A stretch of DNA of 64,000 bases from Ectopseudomonas composti (GTDB lineage Bacteria > Pseudomonadota > Gammaproteobacteria > Pseudomonadales > Pseudomonadaceae), in the NCBI RefSeq assembly GCF_001567565.1, contig NZ_LSSW01000021.1:248001-312000 (forward strand). The letters run 5' to 3'. The notes below the pieces were generated by a model, which saw only the letters and a program-made list of their open reading frames with translations, was not told the DNA's origin and searched no databases. A program made the position numbers and the translations under genes. Of the stretch, positions 9,391 through 18,173 are shown piece after piece; position 1 is the first letter of the stretch; the number at the start of each line of letters is the position of its first letter.

Positions 9391-11331
9391 ATGTTCTTCG
9401 CCCAATCTTCCCGTTTTGCCCGCATCACCAGCCCGCTCGGGCCGGACGTTCTGCTGTTGCGCTCGATGCACGGCAGCGACGAACTGGGCCGGCTGTTCGA
9501 GTACGAGATGCAATTGGTGTCCCACGACGCCAGCCTCGATCTCAACCAATTGCTTGGCAAGCCGCTGTCGCTCTCGGTGCAGCAGCATGGCGGTGGCGAC
9601 CGCCATTTTCATGGCATCGTCGCCGCCTGCGGGCAGACCGTAGACCGTGGCCAGTTCGCGGCTTACCGGGTCACCCTGCGGCCCTGGCTGTGGCTGCTCA
9701 GCCGCACGTCCGACTGCCGCATCTTCCAGCACATGAGCGTGCCGCAGATCATCAAGCAGGTGTTCCGCGACCTCGGCTTTTCCGACTTCGAAGACGCACT
9801 CAGCCGCCCCTACCGCGAGTGGGAGTACTGCGTGCAGTACCGTGAGACCAGCTTCGATTTCGTCAGCCGGCTGATGGAAAAGGAAGGCATCTACTACTAC
9901 TTCCGCCACGAGGCCGACCGCCATGTGCTGGTACTCGCCGATGCCTACGGTGCGCACCAGCCGGCGCCCGGCTATGCCAGCGTGCCCTACTACCCGCCCG
10001 ACGGGCAGCACCGCGAGCGCGATCACTTCAATGACTGGTACCTGGCCCAGCACGTGCAGCCGGGCTCGATGGAACTCAACGACTACGACTTCCAGCGTCC
10101 CAGCGCGCGCATCGACGTGCGCTCGGTCATGCCTCGCCCGCACAGTGCCGGCGACTACCCGCTGTACGACTATCCGGGTACCTACGTGCAGAGCAGCGAT
10201 GGCGAGCAGTACGCGCGCAACCGTATCGAGGCGCTGCAGAGCCTGCACGAGCGCATCGAGGTCAGCGGCAGCGTGCGCGGTATCGCGTCGGGCAACCTGT
10301 TCAGCCTCACCGGTTTTGGCCGCGCCGATCAGAACCGCGAGTACCTGGTGGTCGGCGCCCGTTATCACGTCGCTCAGGAATCGCTGGAGAGTGGCGATGG
10401 CGGCGGCGGCCAGTTCACCTGTCAGCTCACCTGCACCGACGCGCAGCAGACCTTCCGCCCACTGTGCGGCACACCCAAGCCCATGGTCCAGGGGCCGCAG
10501 ACCGCTGTGGTGGTAGGCCCCGCCGGTGAGGAGATCTGGACCGACCAGTACGGCCGGGTCAAGGTGCACTTCCACTGGGATCGTCACGACCAGTCCAACG
10601 AAAACAGCTCCTGCTGGATCCGCGTCTCGCAATCCTGGGCCGGCAAGAACTGGGGTCATATCCAGATTCCGCGTATCGGCCAGGAAGTCATCGTCAGCTT
10701 CCTCGAAGGCGACCCTGACCAGCCGATCATCACCGGCCGCGTCTACAACGCCGAGCAGACCGTGCCCTACGACCTGCCTGCCAACGCCACCCAGAGCGGC
10801 ATCAAGAGCCGCTCCAGCAAGGGCGGCACGCCAGCCAACTTCAACGAAATCCGCATGGAGGACAAGAAGGGCGCCGAGCAGCTGTACATCCACGCCGAGC
10901 GCAATCAGGACATCGTCGTCGAGGTAGATGAAACCCACTCGGTGGGCAACAACCGGGTCAAGAGTATCGGTATGAACGAGACCGTGACCATCGGCAGCAA
11001 CCGTGTGCGTGCGGTTCAGCTGCAGGACACGCTGATAGTTGGTACCACCAAGAGTGACAGCATCAGCCAGAGCTACCTGATAGAAGTCGGCCAGAACCTG
11101 CGTCTGGTCTGCGGCAAGAGCATTCTCGAACTCAATGCCAGCGGCCAGATCAACCTCAGCGGCGTGGCGATCAACTTCCACGCCAGCGGCGACGCCGAAT
11201 TCAATACGGGCGGCGTGCTCAACCTGAACATCGGTGGCGGCCCTGGCGCCACGCCCGATGGTCAGGGTGACCAGGGCAGCATCGACGCTGCCGTCAAATC
11301 CATGTTCGGGCAAGAGAAAGGAAACTCGTGA
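9391..11331 (+). CDS. vgrG: T6SS spike protein VgrG
   Basis: VgrG trimers form the spike at the tip of the Hcp tube and carry PAAR-tipped effectors. The 646-residue product starts MFFAQSSRFARITSPLG. It has the gp27-like part (about 1-380), the gp5 OB-fold part with VKVHFHWDRHD and SCWIRVSQSWAGK near residues 390-425, and a C-terminal beta-helix with repeated VGNNRVKSIG/IGSNRVRAVQ text. No enzymatic extension follows, so toxicity is presumably supplied by the downstream Rhs protein. The stop overlaps the ATG of the chaperone gene (TGATG-type, A at 11331). Confidence 0.96.
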   Translation: MFFAQSSRFARITSPLGPDVLLLRSMHGSDELGRLFEYEMQLVSHDASLDLNQLLGKPLSLSVQQHGGGDRHFHGIVAACGQTVDRGQFAAYRVTLRPWLWLLSRTSDCRIFQHMSVPQIIKQVFRDLGFSDFEDALSRPYREWEYCVQYRETSFDFVSRLMEKEGIYYYFRHEADRHVLVLADAYGAHQPAPGYASVPYYPPDGQHRERDHFNDWYLAQHVQPGSMELNDYDFQRPSARIDVRSVMPRPHSAGDYPLYDYPGTYVQSSDGEQYARNRIEALQSLHERIEVSGSVRGIASGNLFSLTGFGRADQNREYLVVGARYHVAQESLESGDGGGGQFTCQLTCTDAQQTFRPLCGTPKPMVQGPQTAVVVGPAGEEIWTDQYGRVKVHFHWDRHDQSNENSSCWIRVSQSWAGKNWGHIQIPRIGQEVIVSFLEGDPDQPIITGRVYNAEQTVPYDLPANATQSGIKSRSSKGGTPANFNEIRMEDKKGAEQLYIHAERNQDIVVEVDETHSVGNNRVKSIGMNETVTIGSNRVRAVQLQDTLIVGTTKSDSISQSYLIEVGQNLRLVCGKSILELNASGQINLSGVAINFHASGDAEFNTGGVLNLNIGGGPGATPDGQGDQGSIDAAVKSMFGQEKGNS

Positions 11332-11759
11332 TGAGCTACACCACCCAGGAGCTGAGCCTGCAACTGCCCGGCAAGGACCTGCAGGACAGCAGCATCAACA
11401 TCCTGCGCCTCAACGATCTCGGCACCTCGCTGGTGATTACCCGTGGCGCCATCGGCGATGGCGAAACCTTGCGCAGCCACTTCGAAGCTCAGGTCGCCAA
11501 GCTGGCGAAGCAGGTCAAGGACCTGCGCTCCAGCGCCCTGCGAGATGTCCAGGTCGGCCCGGCCCAGGCCATTATCGGCGTCGAACTGCGCAGCCAGTTC
11601 AGCAAGGGGCCGGAGCAGGTTTACCAGTTCCAGCTCGGCGTACTGCTGGCCGATGGGCGCCGCTTGCTCGCCCTCAGCTATGTCAAGCCGACGCCGCTCA
11701 ATGATGCCGATGCCGCGCACTGGGCGCAGATCAAGCACAGCCTCAGCCTCAACGGATGA
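11331..11759 (+). CDS. Eag-type T6SS effector chaperone (DUF1795/DcrB-like)
   Basis: Proteins of this family (EagT6, EagR) bind and shield the N-terminal transmembrane segments of PAAR-containing effectors before loading onto VgrG. The 142-residue product shows the DUF1795 pattern: an N-terminal beta-rich region with SLVITRG, a helix ETLRSHFEAQVAKLAKQVK, and a C-terminal VYQFQLGVLLADGRRLLALSY. The start at 11331 follows an AAAGGAAA ribosome site. It overlaps the vgrG stop and ends six bases before rhs, so its client is almost surely the Rhs protein. Confidence 0.85.
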   Translation: MSYTTQELSLQLPGKDLQDSSINILRLNDLGTSLVITRGAIGDGETLRSHFEAQVAKLAKQVKDLRSSALRDVQVGPAQAIIGVELRSQFSKGPEQVYQFQLGVLLADGRRLLALSYVKPTPLNDADAAHWAQIKHSLSLNG

Positions 11760-11765
11760 CCTGCG

Positions 11766-14700
11766 ATGTCTGATGCGCTCTGGGCTGCCCGGCTCGGCGA
11801 TGATCTGCTGCACACCACATTGCTTGCCGACATCGTCGGTGGCGTGCTGGAAGTGGCCGCCTATGCCGCCATCACCGCCGTGGCCTGTGCCGCGGTGGTC
11901 GCCGCCACCGGCCTGACCGTCCTCACCTTCGGCGTCGGTGGATTTGCCCTCGCCGCAGTAGTCGGTATCGCCGTGGGGGTCGGCATGAACAAAACCGGCT
12001 GGGACAAGGGGCTCACGACCTTCTGTGAAGGCCTGGGCAACGCCATCTCCCCGCCCAATGTCCAGGCCAAGATCGTCACCGGCGCCAACAAGACCAAAAC
12101 CAATGGCCTGCCTTCAGCGCGCGCCGCTGGCAAGTTGGGCAGCGCCGCTGCGCCGTCCGGTACCGAGCTGGAGCAGGCGCCGCCCGCCGAGGAGCCGGAG
12201 CCCAGCTTCCTCGACATGGCCAAGAGCTTCTTCAGCGAGATGTGGCAGCCGACGGTTGCCCAGCCGGCACCTGGCGTCATCCCCTGCCCGCTGGATGCCA
12301 TCGAGTGCAAGAAACACCCGCCGATGCCCGTGCAATTGCTCGCCGAAGGCTCGATCAAGGTCAGCATCGAAGGCCAACCGGCAGTGCGCAGCGGCGATCG
12401 CAGCACCTGCGAGGCCACGGTGGTGGAAAGCGGCAATATCTCGCCGAACGTGCGCATCGGTGGTGACGCCGTGGTGGTGCAGCCGATTCGCAGCGGCAAG
12501 ACCCCCGGCATCGGCCTGGCCCTGACTGTGCTCATGGCGCTGCGTGGCAACCCGCGCAAGCTTTGCAGCAAGCTGCCCTGCCTGATCGCCGGTTTCGCCG
12601 GCAACATGGCCATGGGCGGCGCGACCGCTTATGCCACCAACTCCATCGCCAACGCCCTCGGCTCTGCCAGCAGCGGTGCACCCAACCCGGTGCACGCCAG
12701 CACCGGGGCCAAGGTGCTCGGCGAAGACGACGACCTCGACTTCGTCCTGCCAGGGCTGATGCCCATCGAGTGGCAGCGCTTCTACAGCAGTCGCGACGAG
12801 CGCCGTGACGGCCTGCTGGGGGCTGGCTGGAGTCTGCCGTTCGAGATCGCCGTGCAGGTACGCGCCCACCCGGAGGGTGGCGAAGTGCTGACCTATATCG
12901 ACGAGCAGGGCCGTCCTGTCGAAATTGGCAGCCTGCCGCCGGGCGATGCCTGCTACAGCCCGGGCGAAGGCCTGAACTTCCGCCGCGATGAAAGCGGCGC
13001 GCTGCTGGTGGAAAGTGTCGATGGCCTCTACCGCCTGTTCGAACCCTTGCCCGAAGCGCCGCAGCGGCTACGCCTGAGCAAGCTGGGTGATCGCAACGAC
13101 AACCGCCTGCTGCTGGAATATGACGCCGCTGGCCGGCTGCGTGCTGTGCGCGATGGTCATAACCAGCTGTGCATCGAACTGATCGCCGACACCCGCCACC
13201 CGCAGCGCCTGGGCCGGGTCGAGCGCCTGTTCGCCGATGAGCGGCGCGAGGTACTGGTCGCCTATGCCTATGATGCGCAGGGTGATCTCAGTGAGGTCCG
13301 CGACGACAAGGGCCAGTTGCTGCGTCGCTTCGTCTATGACAGCGGCCGCCGTCTGATCGAACACCAGCGCCCGACTGGCCTGCGCTGCTTCTACGAATGG
13401 AACGAGTTTCAGGGTGCCGATGGCCGTGAATGGCGGGTGACACGGCACTGGACCGACGACGGTGATGAGTACCTCCTGCAGTACGATCTGGATGCGGGGA
13501 TCACCCGGGTCACCGATGGCCTTGGCCGCACCAGCGAACGTCAGTGGAACGATCAGTACCAGATCACCCGCTATCGCGACGCCCTCGGCCAGCTCTGGCT
13601 GTTCGACTGGAACGACGAACGCCAGTTGCTGGCCGCCGTCGCACCGGACGGCGCGCGTTGGCAATTCGCCTATGACGAATCCGGCAACCTCTGCGAAACC
13701 CTCGACCCGCTGGGGCGCCGAGACTTCACCCAATGGCTCGGCCACTGGTCGCTGCCGGAAGCCGAGACCGACGCCGCCGGCAATGCCTGGCGGTACCGCT
13801 ACGACAAGCGCGGCAACTGCATCGCCGAGATCGACCCGCTGGGCCATGTCACCCGCTACCGCTATGACGCCAGCGGGCTGCCGGTGGAGATCACCGACGC
13901 CAGCGGCAAGCGCAAGACCCTGCGTTGGAACGCCCTCGGCCAGCTCACCGAGCAGGTCGACTGCTCCGGCTACCCCACGCGCTTCGCCTACGACGAGCGC
14001 GGCAACCTGGTGCAGATCACCGATGCCCTCGGCGAGATCACCCGCTACCACTACGACAGCCAGGGGCGCCTGTTGCAGACGCAACTCGCCGATGGCCGCT
14101 GCGAGGAATTTCAACGCGACGCCATCGGCCAGCTCAGCGCCTACCTCGACCCTGCCGGCAAGCCCGTGCGCTACCGTTACGACCGGCGTGGCCAGGTGCG
14201 TCAGCGTACCGATGCCCTGGGCCGCAGCGTCGGCTTCGAATACGACGCCTATGGCCGTCTCCAGGCATTGAGCAACGAGAACGACGAGCGCTACCGCTTC
14301 ACCTGGGACGTGCTCGACCGTCTCAGTGCCCAGCACGACCTCGACGACAGCGCCCGGCATTACCGTTACGACGCGCAAAGCAACCTGATCGCCCTGGCCT
14401 ACACACCAGCGCCGCACGGCACCGGCCTGGGTAGCGTGCCCGAGGCGCCGCCGGCAGCGATCGTCCATCGCTTCGAGCGCGATACCGTGGGCCGGATGAT
14501 TGCCAAGCACACCGATGACGGTCGTACCGAATACGCCTACGACCCACTCGACCGTCTTACCGCCATCGACTTCAGCGCGGCTGACGGCCAGGTGCAGTCG
14601 CTGGCCTTCGCCTACGACGCCCTTGGCCAGTTGCTCAGCGAGCAGAGTGCTGCTGGCGCGCTGCAGCATGCCTACGATGAACTCGGCAACCTGCTGGAAA

Positions 14701-16220
14701 CGCAACTGCCCGATCAGCGCCGTATCCGCCGCCTGTATTACGGCAGCGGCCACCTGCAACTGCTCAGTCTCGACGATCAACTGGTCAGCCGCTTCGAGCG
14801 TGATCGCCTGCACCGCGAGGTGCTGCGCACCCAGGGCCAGCTCGTCACCCGTAGCCAGTACGACCGCAGCGGTCGCCTCATCGCCCGTCAGCGCCGGCGT
14901 CAGGACACGCCCGTGCAATTGCCGGCCGAAGCCGAACGGCGCTACGCCTTTGATCCCAGCGACAACCTGATCGGCCGTCTCGACCGTGACCCGGGCAACC
15001 AGCGCGAACAAAAGCAGCAACTGCACTACGATGCCAGCGGGCGCATCATCGCCAGCCAGGACCTGATTCGCGGCAATCTGGAAACCTACAGCTACGACGC
15101 CGCCGCCAACCTGCTCCACCCGGTCGGCGGTGACGCGGCCAGCAGTGGCTGGGTGCGCCACAACAAACTGCTCACCTACCAGGACAAGCGCTACCGCTAC
15201 GATGCCTTTGGCCGCCTGGTGGAAAAACGCAGCGGCCGTCACCAGGTGCAACGGCTGAGCTACGACGCCGAACACCGCGTGCGGGAGGTCACCAACAACG
15301 ACGGCAGCCGCGTGGTCATGCACTACGACCCGCTCGGCCGGCGTATCGGCAAAAGCCACTACGATGCTCGCGGCGCACTGCTCGGCCAAACCGATTTCAC
15401 CTGGGACGGCCTGCGCCTGCTCAGCGAGACCCGCAACGGCCGGCACAGCCTTTACCTCTACGACGAAGCCAGCTACGACCCGCTGGCGCGCGTCGATGGC
15501 CAGGGCGAACACGCGCGTCTGCGCTATTACCACACTGACCCCAACGGCCTGCCCCAGCAAGTCACCGAAGACGACGGCCAGTGCATCTGGCAGGCCAGCT
15601 ATCAGGTCTGGGGCAACACCCTGACCGAAACGCAGGAAAGCCTGTTTATCGACGAGCAGAACCTGCGCTTCCAGGGCCAGTACCTGGACCGCGAAACCGG
15701 GCTGCACTACAACACCTTCAGGTTCTACGATCCGGATATCGGACGGTTTATCAGCCCGGACCCGATTGGCTTGGCGGGGGGGATAAACCTGTTCCAGTAC
15801 GCGCCGGAGCCGTATGGGTGGGTGGATCCGTGGGGGTGGGCTTTAACTGGAGTCGATTTCACTGGAAGTAGTGATCTATTCCCTACAACAGGATCGCAAA
15901 AGAATATTGTTGTTATCAAAATGCAGGGAAGCCGGGGACGCGACTTTACTCAAGCATTTAAAGAAGCTGGTATCGCTAAGAAGACGGCAGCAGGTTATAC
16001 CTGGCACCATGTTGATGACTTCAATCCGAAAACCGGTACTACTACAATGCAACTGGTCAAGACGTCTGCACACGAGGCAACGTTCCCTCATGCAGGTTCA
16101 GTATCGCAATATGAAAAGCATTTTAAAGTAAAGTACGAAACATCTGAATCGATTTTGGCGTCCTCGAAAAAAGGGTGGCTCGCCAATAAAATACCAAGAT
16201 CAAAAGCTGGCCGATGTTAA
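11766..16220 (+). CDS. rhs: PAAR/Rhs T6SS effector with C-terminal WHH-type nuclease
   Basis: The 1484-residue protein begins with hydrophobic helices (about 17-60), as in the prePAAR/TMD effectors that Eag chaperones bind. A PAAR-like segment follows (about 170-245, with CPLDAIECKKHPPMP), then a second hydrophobic stretch (about 246-300). Many YD repeats (YDxxGxL and variants) run from about 330 to 1330. The core ends with SPDPIGLAGGINLFQY and the cleavage-type motif DPWGWA (D1354 to A1359). The last ~125 residues hold GYTWHH (W1413, H1414, H1415) followed by TTTMQLVKTSAHE, the pattern of HNH/endonuclease VII 'WHH' toxins, so the tip is probably a DNase. The DNA turns AT-rich near 15840, exactly at the toxin. 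Confidence 0.93.
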   Translation: MSDALWAARLGDDLLHTTLLADIVGGVLEVAAYAAITAVACAAVVAATGLTVLTFGVGGFALAAVVGIAVGVGMNKTGWDKGLTTFCEGLGNAISPPNVQAKIVTGANKTKTNGLPSARAAGKLGSAAAPSGTELEQAPPAEEPEPSFLDMAKSFFSEMWQPTVAQPAPGVIPCPLDAIECKKHPPMPVQLLAEGSIKVSIEGQPAVRSGDRSTCEATVVESGNISPNVRIGGDAVVVQPIRSGKTPGIGLALTVLMALRGNPRKLCSKLPCLIAGFAGNMAMGGATAYATNSIANALGSASSGAPNPVHASTGAKVLGEDDDLDFVLPGLMPIEWQRFYSSRDERRDGLLGAGWSLPFEIAVQVRAHPEGGEVLTYIDEQGRPVEIGSLPPGDACYSPGEGLNFRRDESGALLVESVDGLYRLFEPLPEAPQRLRLSKLGDRNDNRLLLEYDAAGRLRAVRDGHNQLCIELIADTRHPQRLGRVERLFADERREVLVAYAYDAQGDLSEVRDDKGQLLRRFVYDSGRRLIEHQRPTGLRCFYEWNEFQGADGREWRVTRHWTDDGDEYLLQYDLDAGITRVTDGLGRTSERQWNDQYQITRYRDALGQLWLFDWNDERQLLAAVAPDGARWQFAYDESGNLCETLDPLGRRDFTQWLGHWSLPEAETDAAGNAWRYRYDKRGNCIAEIDPLGHVTRYRYDASGLPVEITDASGKRKTLRWNALGQLTEQVDCSGYPTRFAYDERGNLVQITDALGEITRYHYDSQGRLLQTQLADGRCEEFQRDAIGQLSAYLDPAGKPVRYRYDRRGQVRQRTDALGRSVGFEYDAYGRLQALSNENDERYRFTWDVLDRLSAQHDLDDSARHYRYDAQSNLIALAYTPAPHGTGLGSVPEAPPAAIVHRFERDTVGRMIAKHTDDGRTEYAYDPLDRLTAIDFSAADGQVQSLAFAYDALGQLLSEQSAAGALQHAYDELGNLLETQLPDQRRIRRLYYGSGHLQLLSLDDQLVSRFERDRLHREVLRTQGQLVTRSQYDRSGRLIARQRRRQDTPVQLPAEAERRYAFDPSDNLIGRLDRDPGNQREQKQQLHYDASGRIIASQDLIRGNLETYSYDAAANLLHPVGGDAASSGWVRHNKLLTYQDKRYRYDAFGRLVEKRSGRHQVQRLSYDAEHRVREVTNNDGSRVVMHYDPLGRRIGKSHYDARGALLGQTDFTWDGLRLLSETRNGRHSLYLYDEASYDPLARVDGQGEHARLRYYHTDPNGLPQQVTEDDGQCIWQASYQVWGNTLTETQESLFIDEQNLRFQGQYLDRETGLHYNTFRFYDPDIGRFISPDPIGLAGGINLFQYAPEPYGWVDPWGWALTGVDFTGSSDLFPTTGSQKNIVVIKMQGSRGRDFTQAFKEAGIAKKTAAGYTWHHVDDFNPKTGTTTMQLVKTSAHEATFPHAGSVSQYEKHFKVKYETSESILASSKKGWLANKIPRSKAGRC

Positions 16221-16236
16221 TAAGCAGGAGTTAATG

Positions 16237-16707
16237 ATGGAAGAAAATATCTTCTCAAATACTGAGTCCGCCATTGGTTCGCTTGATTTAGACAACCTGG
16301 AAAGATTGATCAGGAAAAAATTACCTGCCTCCTTTAGAGATCACTATCTTAAATACAATGGAGGCATACCAGAACGCACCTATTGGTTCAGCGAAACAGA
16401 CGCTGAGCCAATAGAGGTTTCTGTCTTTAAACCTATTTCGAGCGCTCAGTCGAGTTTACAATCAACTTATCAGTCAATGCTAAGCAAGCAGGTTATACCT
16501 GCACGATTACTCCCTTTTGCAAACGACTGGGGAGGGAATTATTTCTGTTTGGACTTGGATAGCGGGGCGATCAGCTATTTTACCGTTGATAACTTTTACG
16601 ACGAACTTAGTGCTGAGGGCAATCAACAAAAATCGGAAACGGTAATTTGCCCCGATTTTTCAAGCTTCGTTCAAGGGTTGATCGGCGAGGAAGATGTCGA
16701 CGAATAA
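16237..16707 (+). CDS. SUKH (SMI1/KNR4) family immunity protein for the Rhs toxin
   Basis: The 156-residue product has the SMI1/KNR4 fold signature: LDNLERLIRKKLPASFRDHYLKYNGG near the start (given in part), FANDWGGNYFCLDLDSG in the middle, and VCPDFSSFVQ-like text (VICPDFSSF) near the end. SUKH proteins are frequent immunity partners of nuclease toxins. The gene begins 16 bases after rhs and shares its AT-rich composition, unlike all upstream genes. Two adjacent ATGs exist. I take 16237, which lies six bases after GGAG. Function is inferred from family and position. Confidence 0.85.
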   Translation: MEENIFSNTESAIGSLDLDNLERLIRKKLPASFRDHYLKYNGGIPERTYWFSETDAEPIEVSVFKPISSAQSSLQSTYQSMLSKQVIPARLLPFANDWGGNYFCLDLDSGAISYFTVDNFYDELSAEGNQQKSETVICPDFSSFVQGLIGEEDVDE

Positions 16708-16726
16708 AGAAGGAGAAGGGACAAAA

Positions 16727-16858
16727 AGGGGACGGATTTGTTTTTTGGCCGCCAGTGAAGTGGGCTAATAAATAAATCTATCCCTTCTTTCCGGTAATGC
16801 CCGTGAAAAGGGGGCAAATTTATTTTCGGTCACGGCAGGTGCGGACTAATAAATAAGT
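16727..16858. repeat. Two AT-rich inverted-repeat units (GGGACGGATTTGTTT type)
   Basis: Two similar units lie side by side. In the first, GGGACGGATTTGTTTT at about 16731 is mirrored by AATAAATAAATCTATCCC at 16767-16784. In the second, GGGGGCAAATTTATTTT at about 16809 is mirrored by AATAAATAAGTACC at about 16849. The motif resembles the GGGGACAGATTTATTT repeats scattered in many proteobacterial genomes. The region fills the gap between the immunity gene and the SPFH gene, marking the end of the T6SS island. Confidence 0.6.
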
Positions 16859-16891
16859 ACCATTTTTAAAATATTAAATAAGGAACAAAGT

Positions 16892-17788
16892 GTGAAAGAA
16901 ACCGATGCCCTCAGTACGCGCATCTCTACCCTGTGGCGCCCTGTCCTTGCGTTGATGGTGGTCCTGCTGCTGATCATCAGCGTGATGAACAGCTGGTACA
17001 CCATTGATGAAAAGGAGCGGGGCGTCGTGCTGCGTAACGGGGCCTTCGTCGATATTGCCGAGCCGGGGTTGGGCTTCAAGGTGCCGTGGATCGACAGCGT
17101 CAAGATCATTTCCGTACAGAACCAGACCACGACCTACAAGAATGTGCAGGCTTACAGTCGCGACCAGCAGACCGCGAGCATGTCGATTTCGGTGTCCTGG
17201 CATGTATCGCCTGACGATGTCGAGCAGGTCTACAAGCAGTTCGGCAGTGAGGATGCGCTCGTCACGCGGCTGATCAGCCGTCAGGTGGGGACTCAGGCTG
17301 AGCGCATTTTCGGCGGCTATACCGCCGTGCGTGCGGTGCAGGAGCGTGGCCAGCTCGGGCTCGATTATGCCAAGGCCTTTACCGATGCCATCTCCGGCCC
17401 GGTGGTGATCGACAGCGTGCAACTTGAGAACATCGACTTCTCCGACGCCTACGAACGTTCCATCGAGGAGCGCATGAAGGCCGAGGTGGCGGTAAAGACC
17501 CGTGAGCAGGATCTGGCCCGTGAGCGCGTCAATGCCGAAATTGCCGTGACCCAGGCCCAGGCTGCAGCGGACTCCTCCCTCGCCCGTGCCCGCGCAGAGG
17601 CTGAAGCGACGCGACTGCGTGGTGAGGCGGAGGCTGACGCGATCAAGGCCCGTGCCGATGCCCTCAAGGCCAACCAGGCCCTGGTCGAGCTGACCAAGGC
17701 CGAACGCTGGGACGGCAAGCTGCCGAGTACCGTCTTGCCCAACAGCGCCGTGCCCTTTATCGACGCTCGTACTGGTAGCCGCGACTAG
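16892..17788 (+). CDS. SPFH/prohibitin-family membrane protein (HflK/HflC-like)
   Basis: The 298-residue product has one N-terminal transmembrane helix (about 17-37), an SPFH domain starting at WYTIDEKERGVVLRNG (about 43-225), and a long Ala/Glu/Arg-rich coiled coil (about 195-265). This is the layout of prohibitins and HflC, which form large rings in the membrane and often modulate FtsH proteolysis. It stands alone, without an HflK partner, so the name hflC is not justified. It starts with GTG at 16892, preceded by AAGGAA. Its composition is GC-rich again. Confidence 0.85.
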   Translation: MKETDALSTRISTLWRPVLALMVVLLLIISVMNSWYTIDEKERGVVLRNGAFVDIAEPGLGFKVPWIDSVKIISVQNQTTTYKNVQAYSRDQQTASMSISVSWHVSPDDVEQVYKQFGSEDALVTRLISRQVGTQAERIFGGYTAVRAVQERGQLGLDYAKAFTDAISGPVVIDSVQLENIDFSDAYERSIEERMKAEVAVKTREQDLARERVNAEIAVTQAQAAADSSLARARAEAEATRLRGEAEADAIKARADALKANQALVELTKAERWDGKLPSTVLPNSAVPFIDARTGSRD

Positions 17789-17834
17789 GCCACGACCCTT
17801 TTGGGTCTTCGCGCAGGGTTCCTATGGCAAAAGG

Positions 17835-17840
17835 CTTACA
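17835..17840 (+). promoter_or_regulatory. Candidate GacA-box half-site upstream of the Rsm RNA
   Basis: CTTACA at 17835-17840 matches the right half of the TGTAAG-N6-CTTACA upstream element that GacA uses at rsm genes. The left half is poorly conserved. It lies about 60 bases before the inferred RNA start, the normal spacing. Confidence 0.4.
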
Positions 17841-17896
17841 CGCCGAAGCGCAACGGTCCTCTCCCGTCGCCTGTGTGGGCTGGTTAATCTACTCAC

Positions 17897-18003
17897 ACCT
17901 ACTGGGAACTGGATGTCCCGAGTCAAGGAAGACAGACCGCGCCAGGATGGCAAACGACAGGATGTCGGAAGGTCTTAAAAAACCCGCTTCGGCGGGTTTT
18001 TTG
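17897..18003 (+). ncRNA. Rsm-type small RNA (RsmX/Y/Z-like) that sequesters RsmA/CsrA
   Basis: Four short hairpins in a row each present a GGA in the loop, the binding signature of RsmA/CsrA. They are GGGA...TCCC around ACTGGATG (17904-17919), GTC-AAGGAA-GAC (17922-17933), GCC-AGGAT-GGC (17941-17951) and GAC-AGGAT-GTC (17956-17966). A further GGA lies at 17968. The RNA ends in a strong terminator. A TAATCT -10 candidate lies at 17885-17890, putting the start near 17897 and the length near 107 nt, close to known RsmX/RsmY. Such RNAs are made under GacS/GacA control and relieve repression of T6SS, biofilm and secondary-metabolism genes. Which family member it is cannot be told here. Confidence 0.85.
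17977..18003 (+). terminator. Intrinsic terminator of the Rsm RNA
   Basis: AAAAAACCCGC-TTCG-GCGGGTTTTTT is a GC stem with a stable TTCG loop and a U-run, and is nearly symmetrical so it may work in both directions. Confidence 0.92.
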
Positions 18004-18173
18004 TTGCCTGCGTAAACGTGATCGGCCTGACCGGTGTAGTTGCCGGCACGGATATTGGCTGTTGCCCTCGATCATCTTGCAGCGCTCTATTCAAACTGAG
18101 AGCAAAGCCGTCGAATCGGTCCACCTTAGGCCTTTAGAATTCGCACTCGCTCGTTTATTCAAGGATCTAGCGC

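Noticed and set aside
6684..9560. A 958-residue open frame on the minus strand
   Set aside because: It is antisense to clpV and reads as His/Gln/Val-rich text without any domain. High GC and third-position bias keep the antisense frame open.
13068..15707. An 879-residue open frame on the minus strand
   Set aside because: It lies opposite the YD-repeat part of rhs and shows low-complexity Val/Ala text, so it is a shadow.
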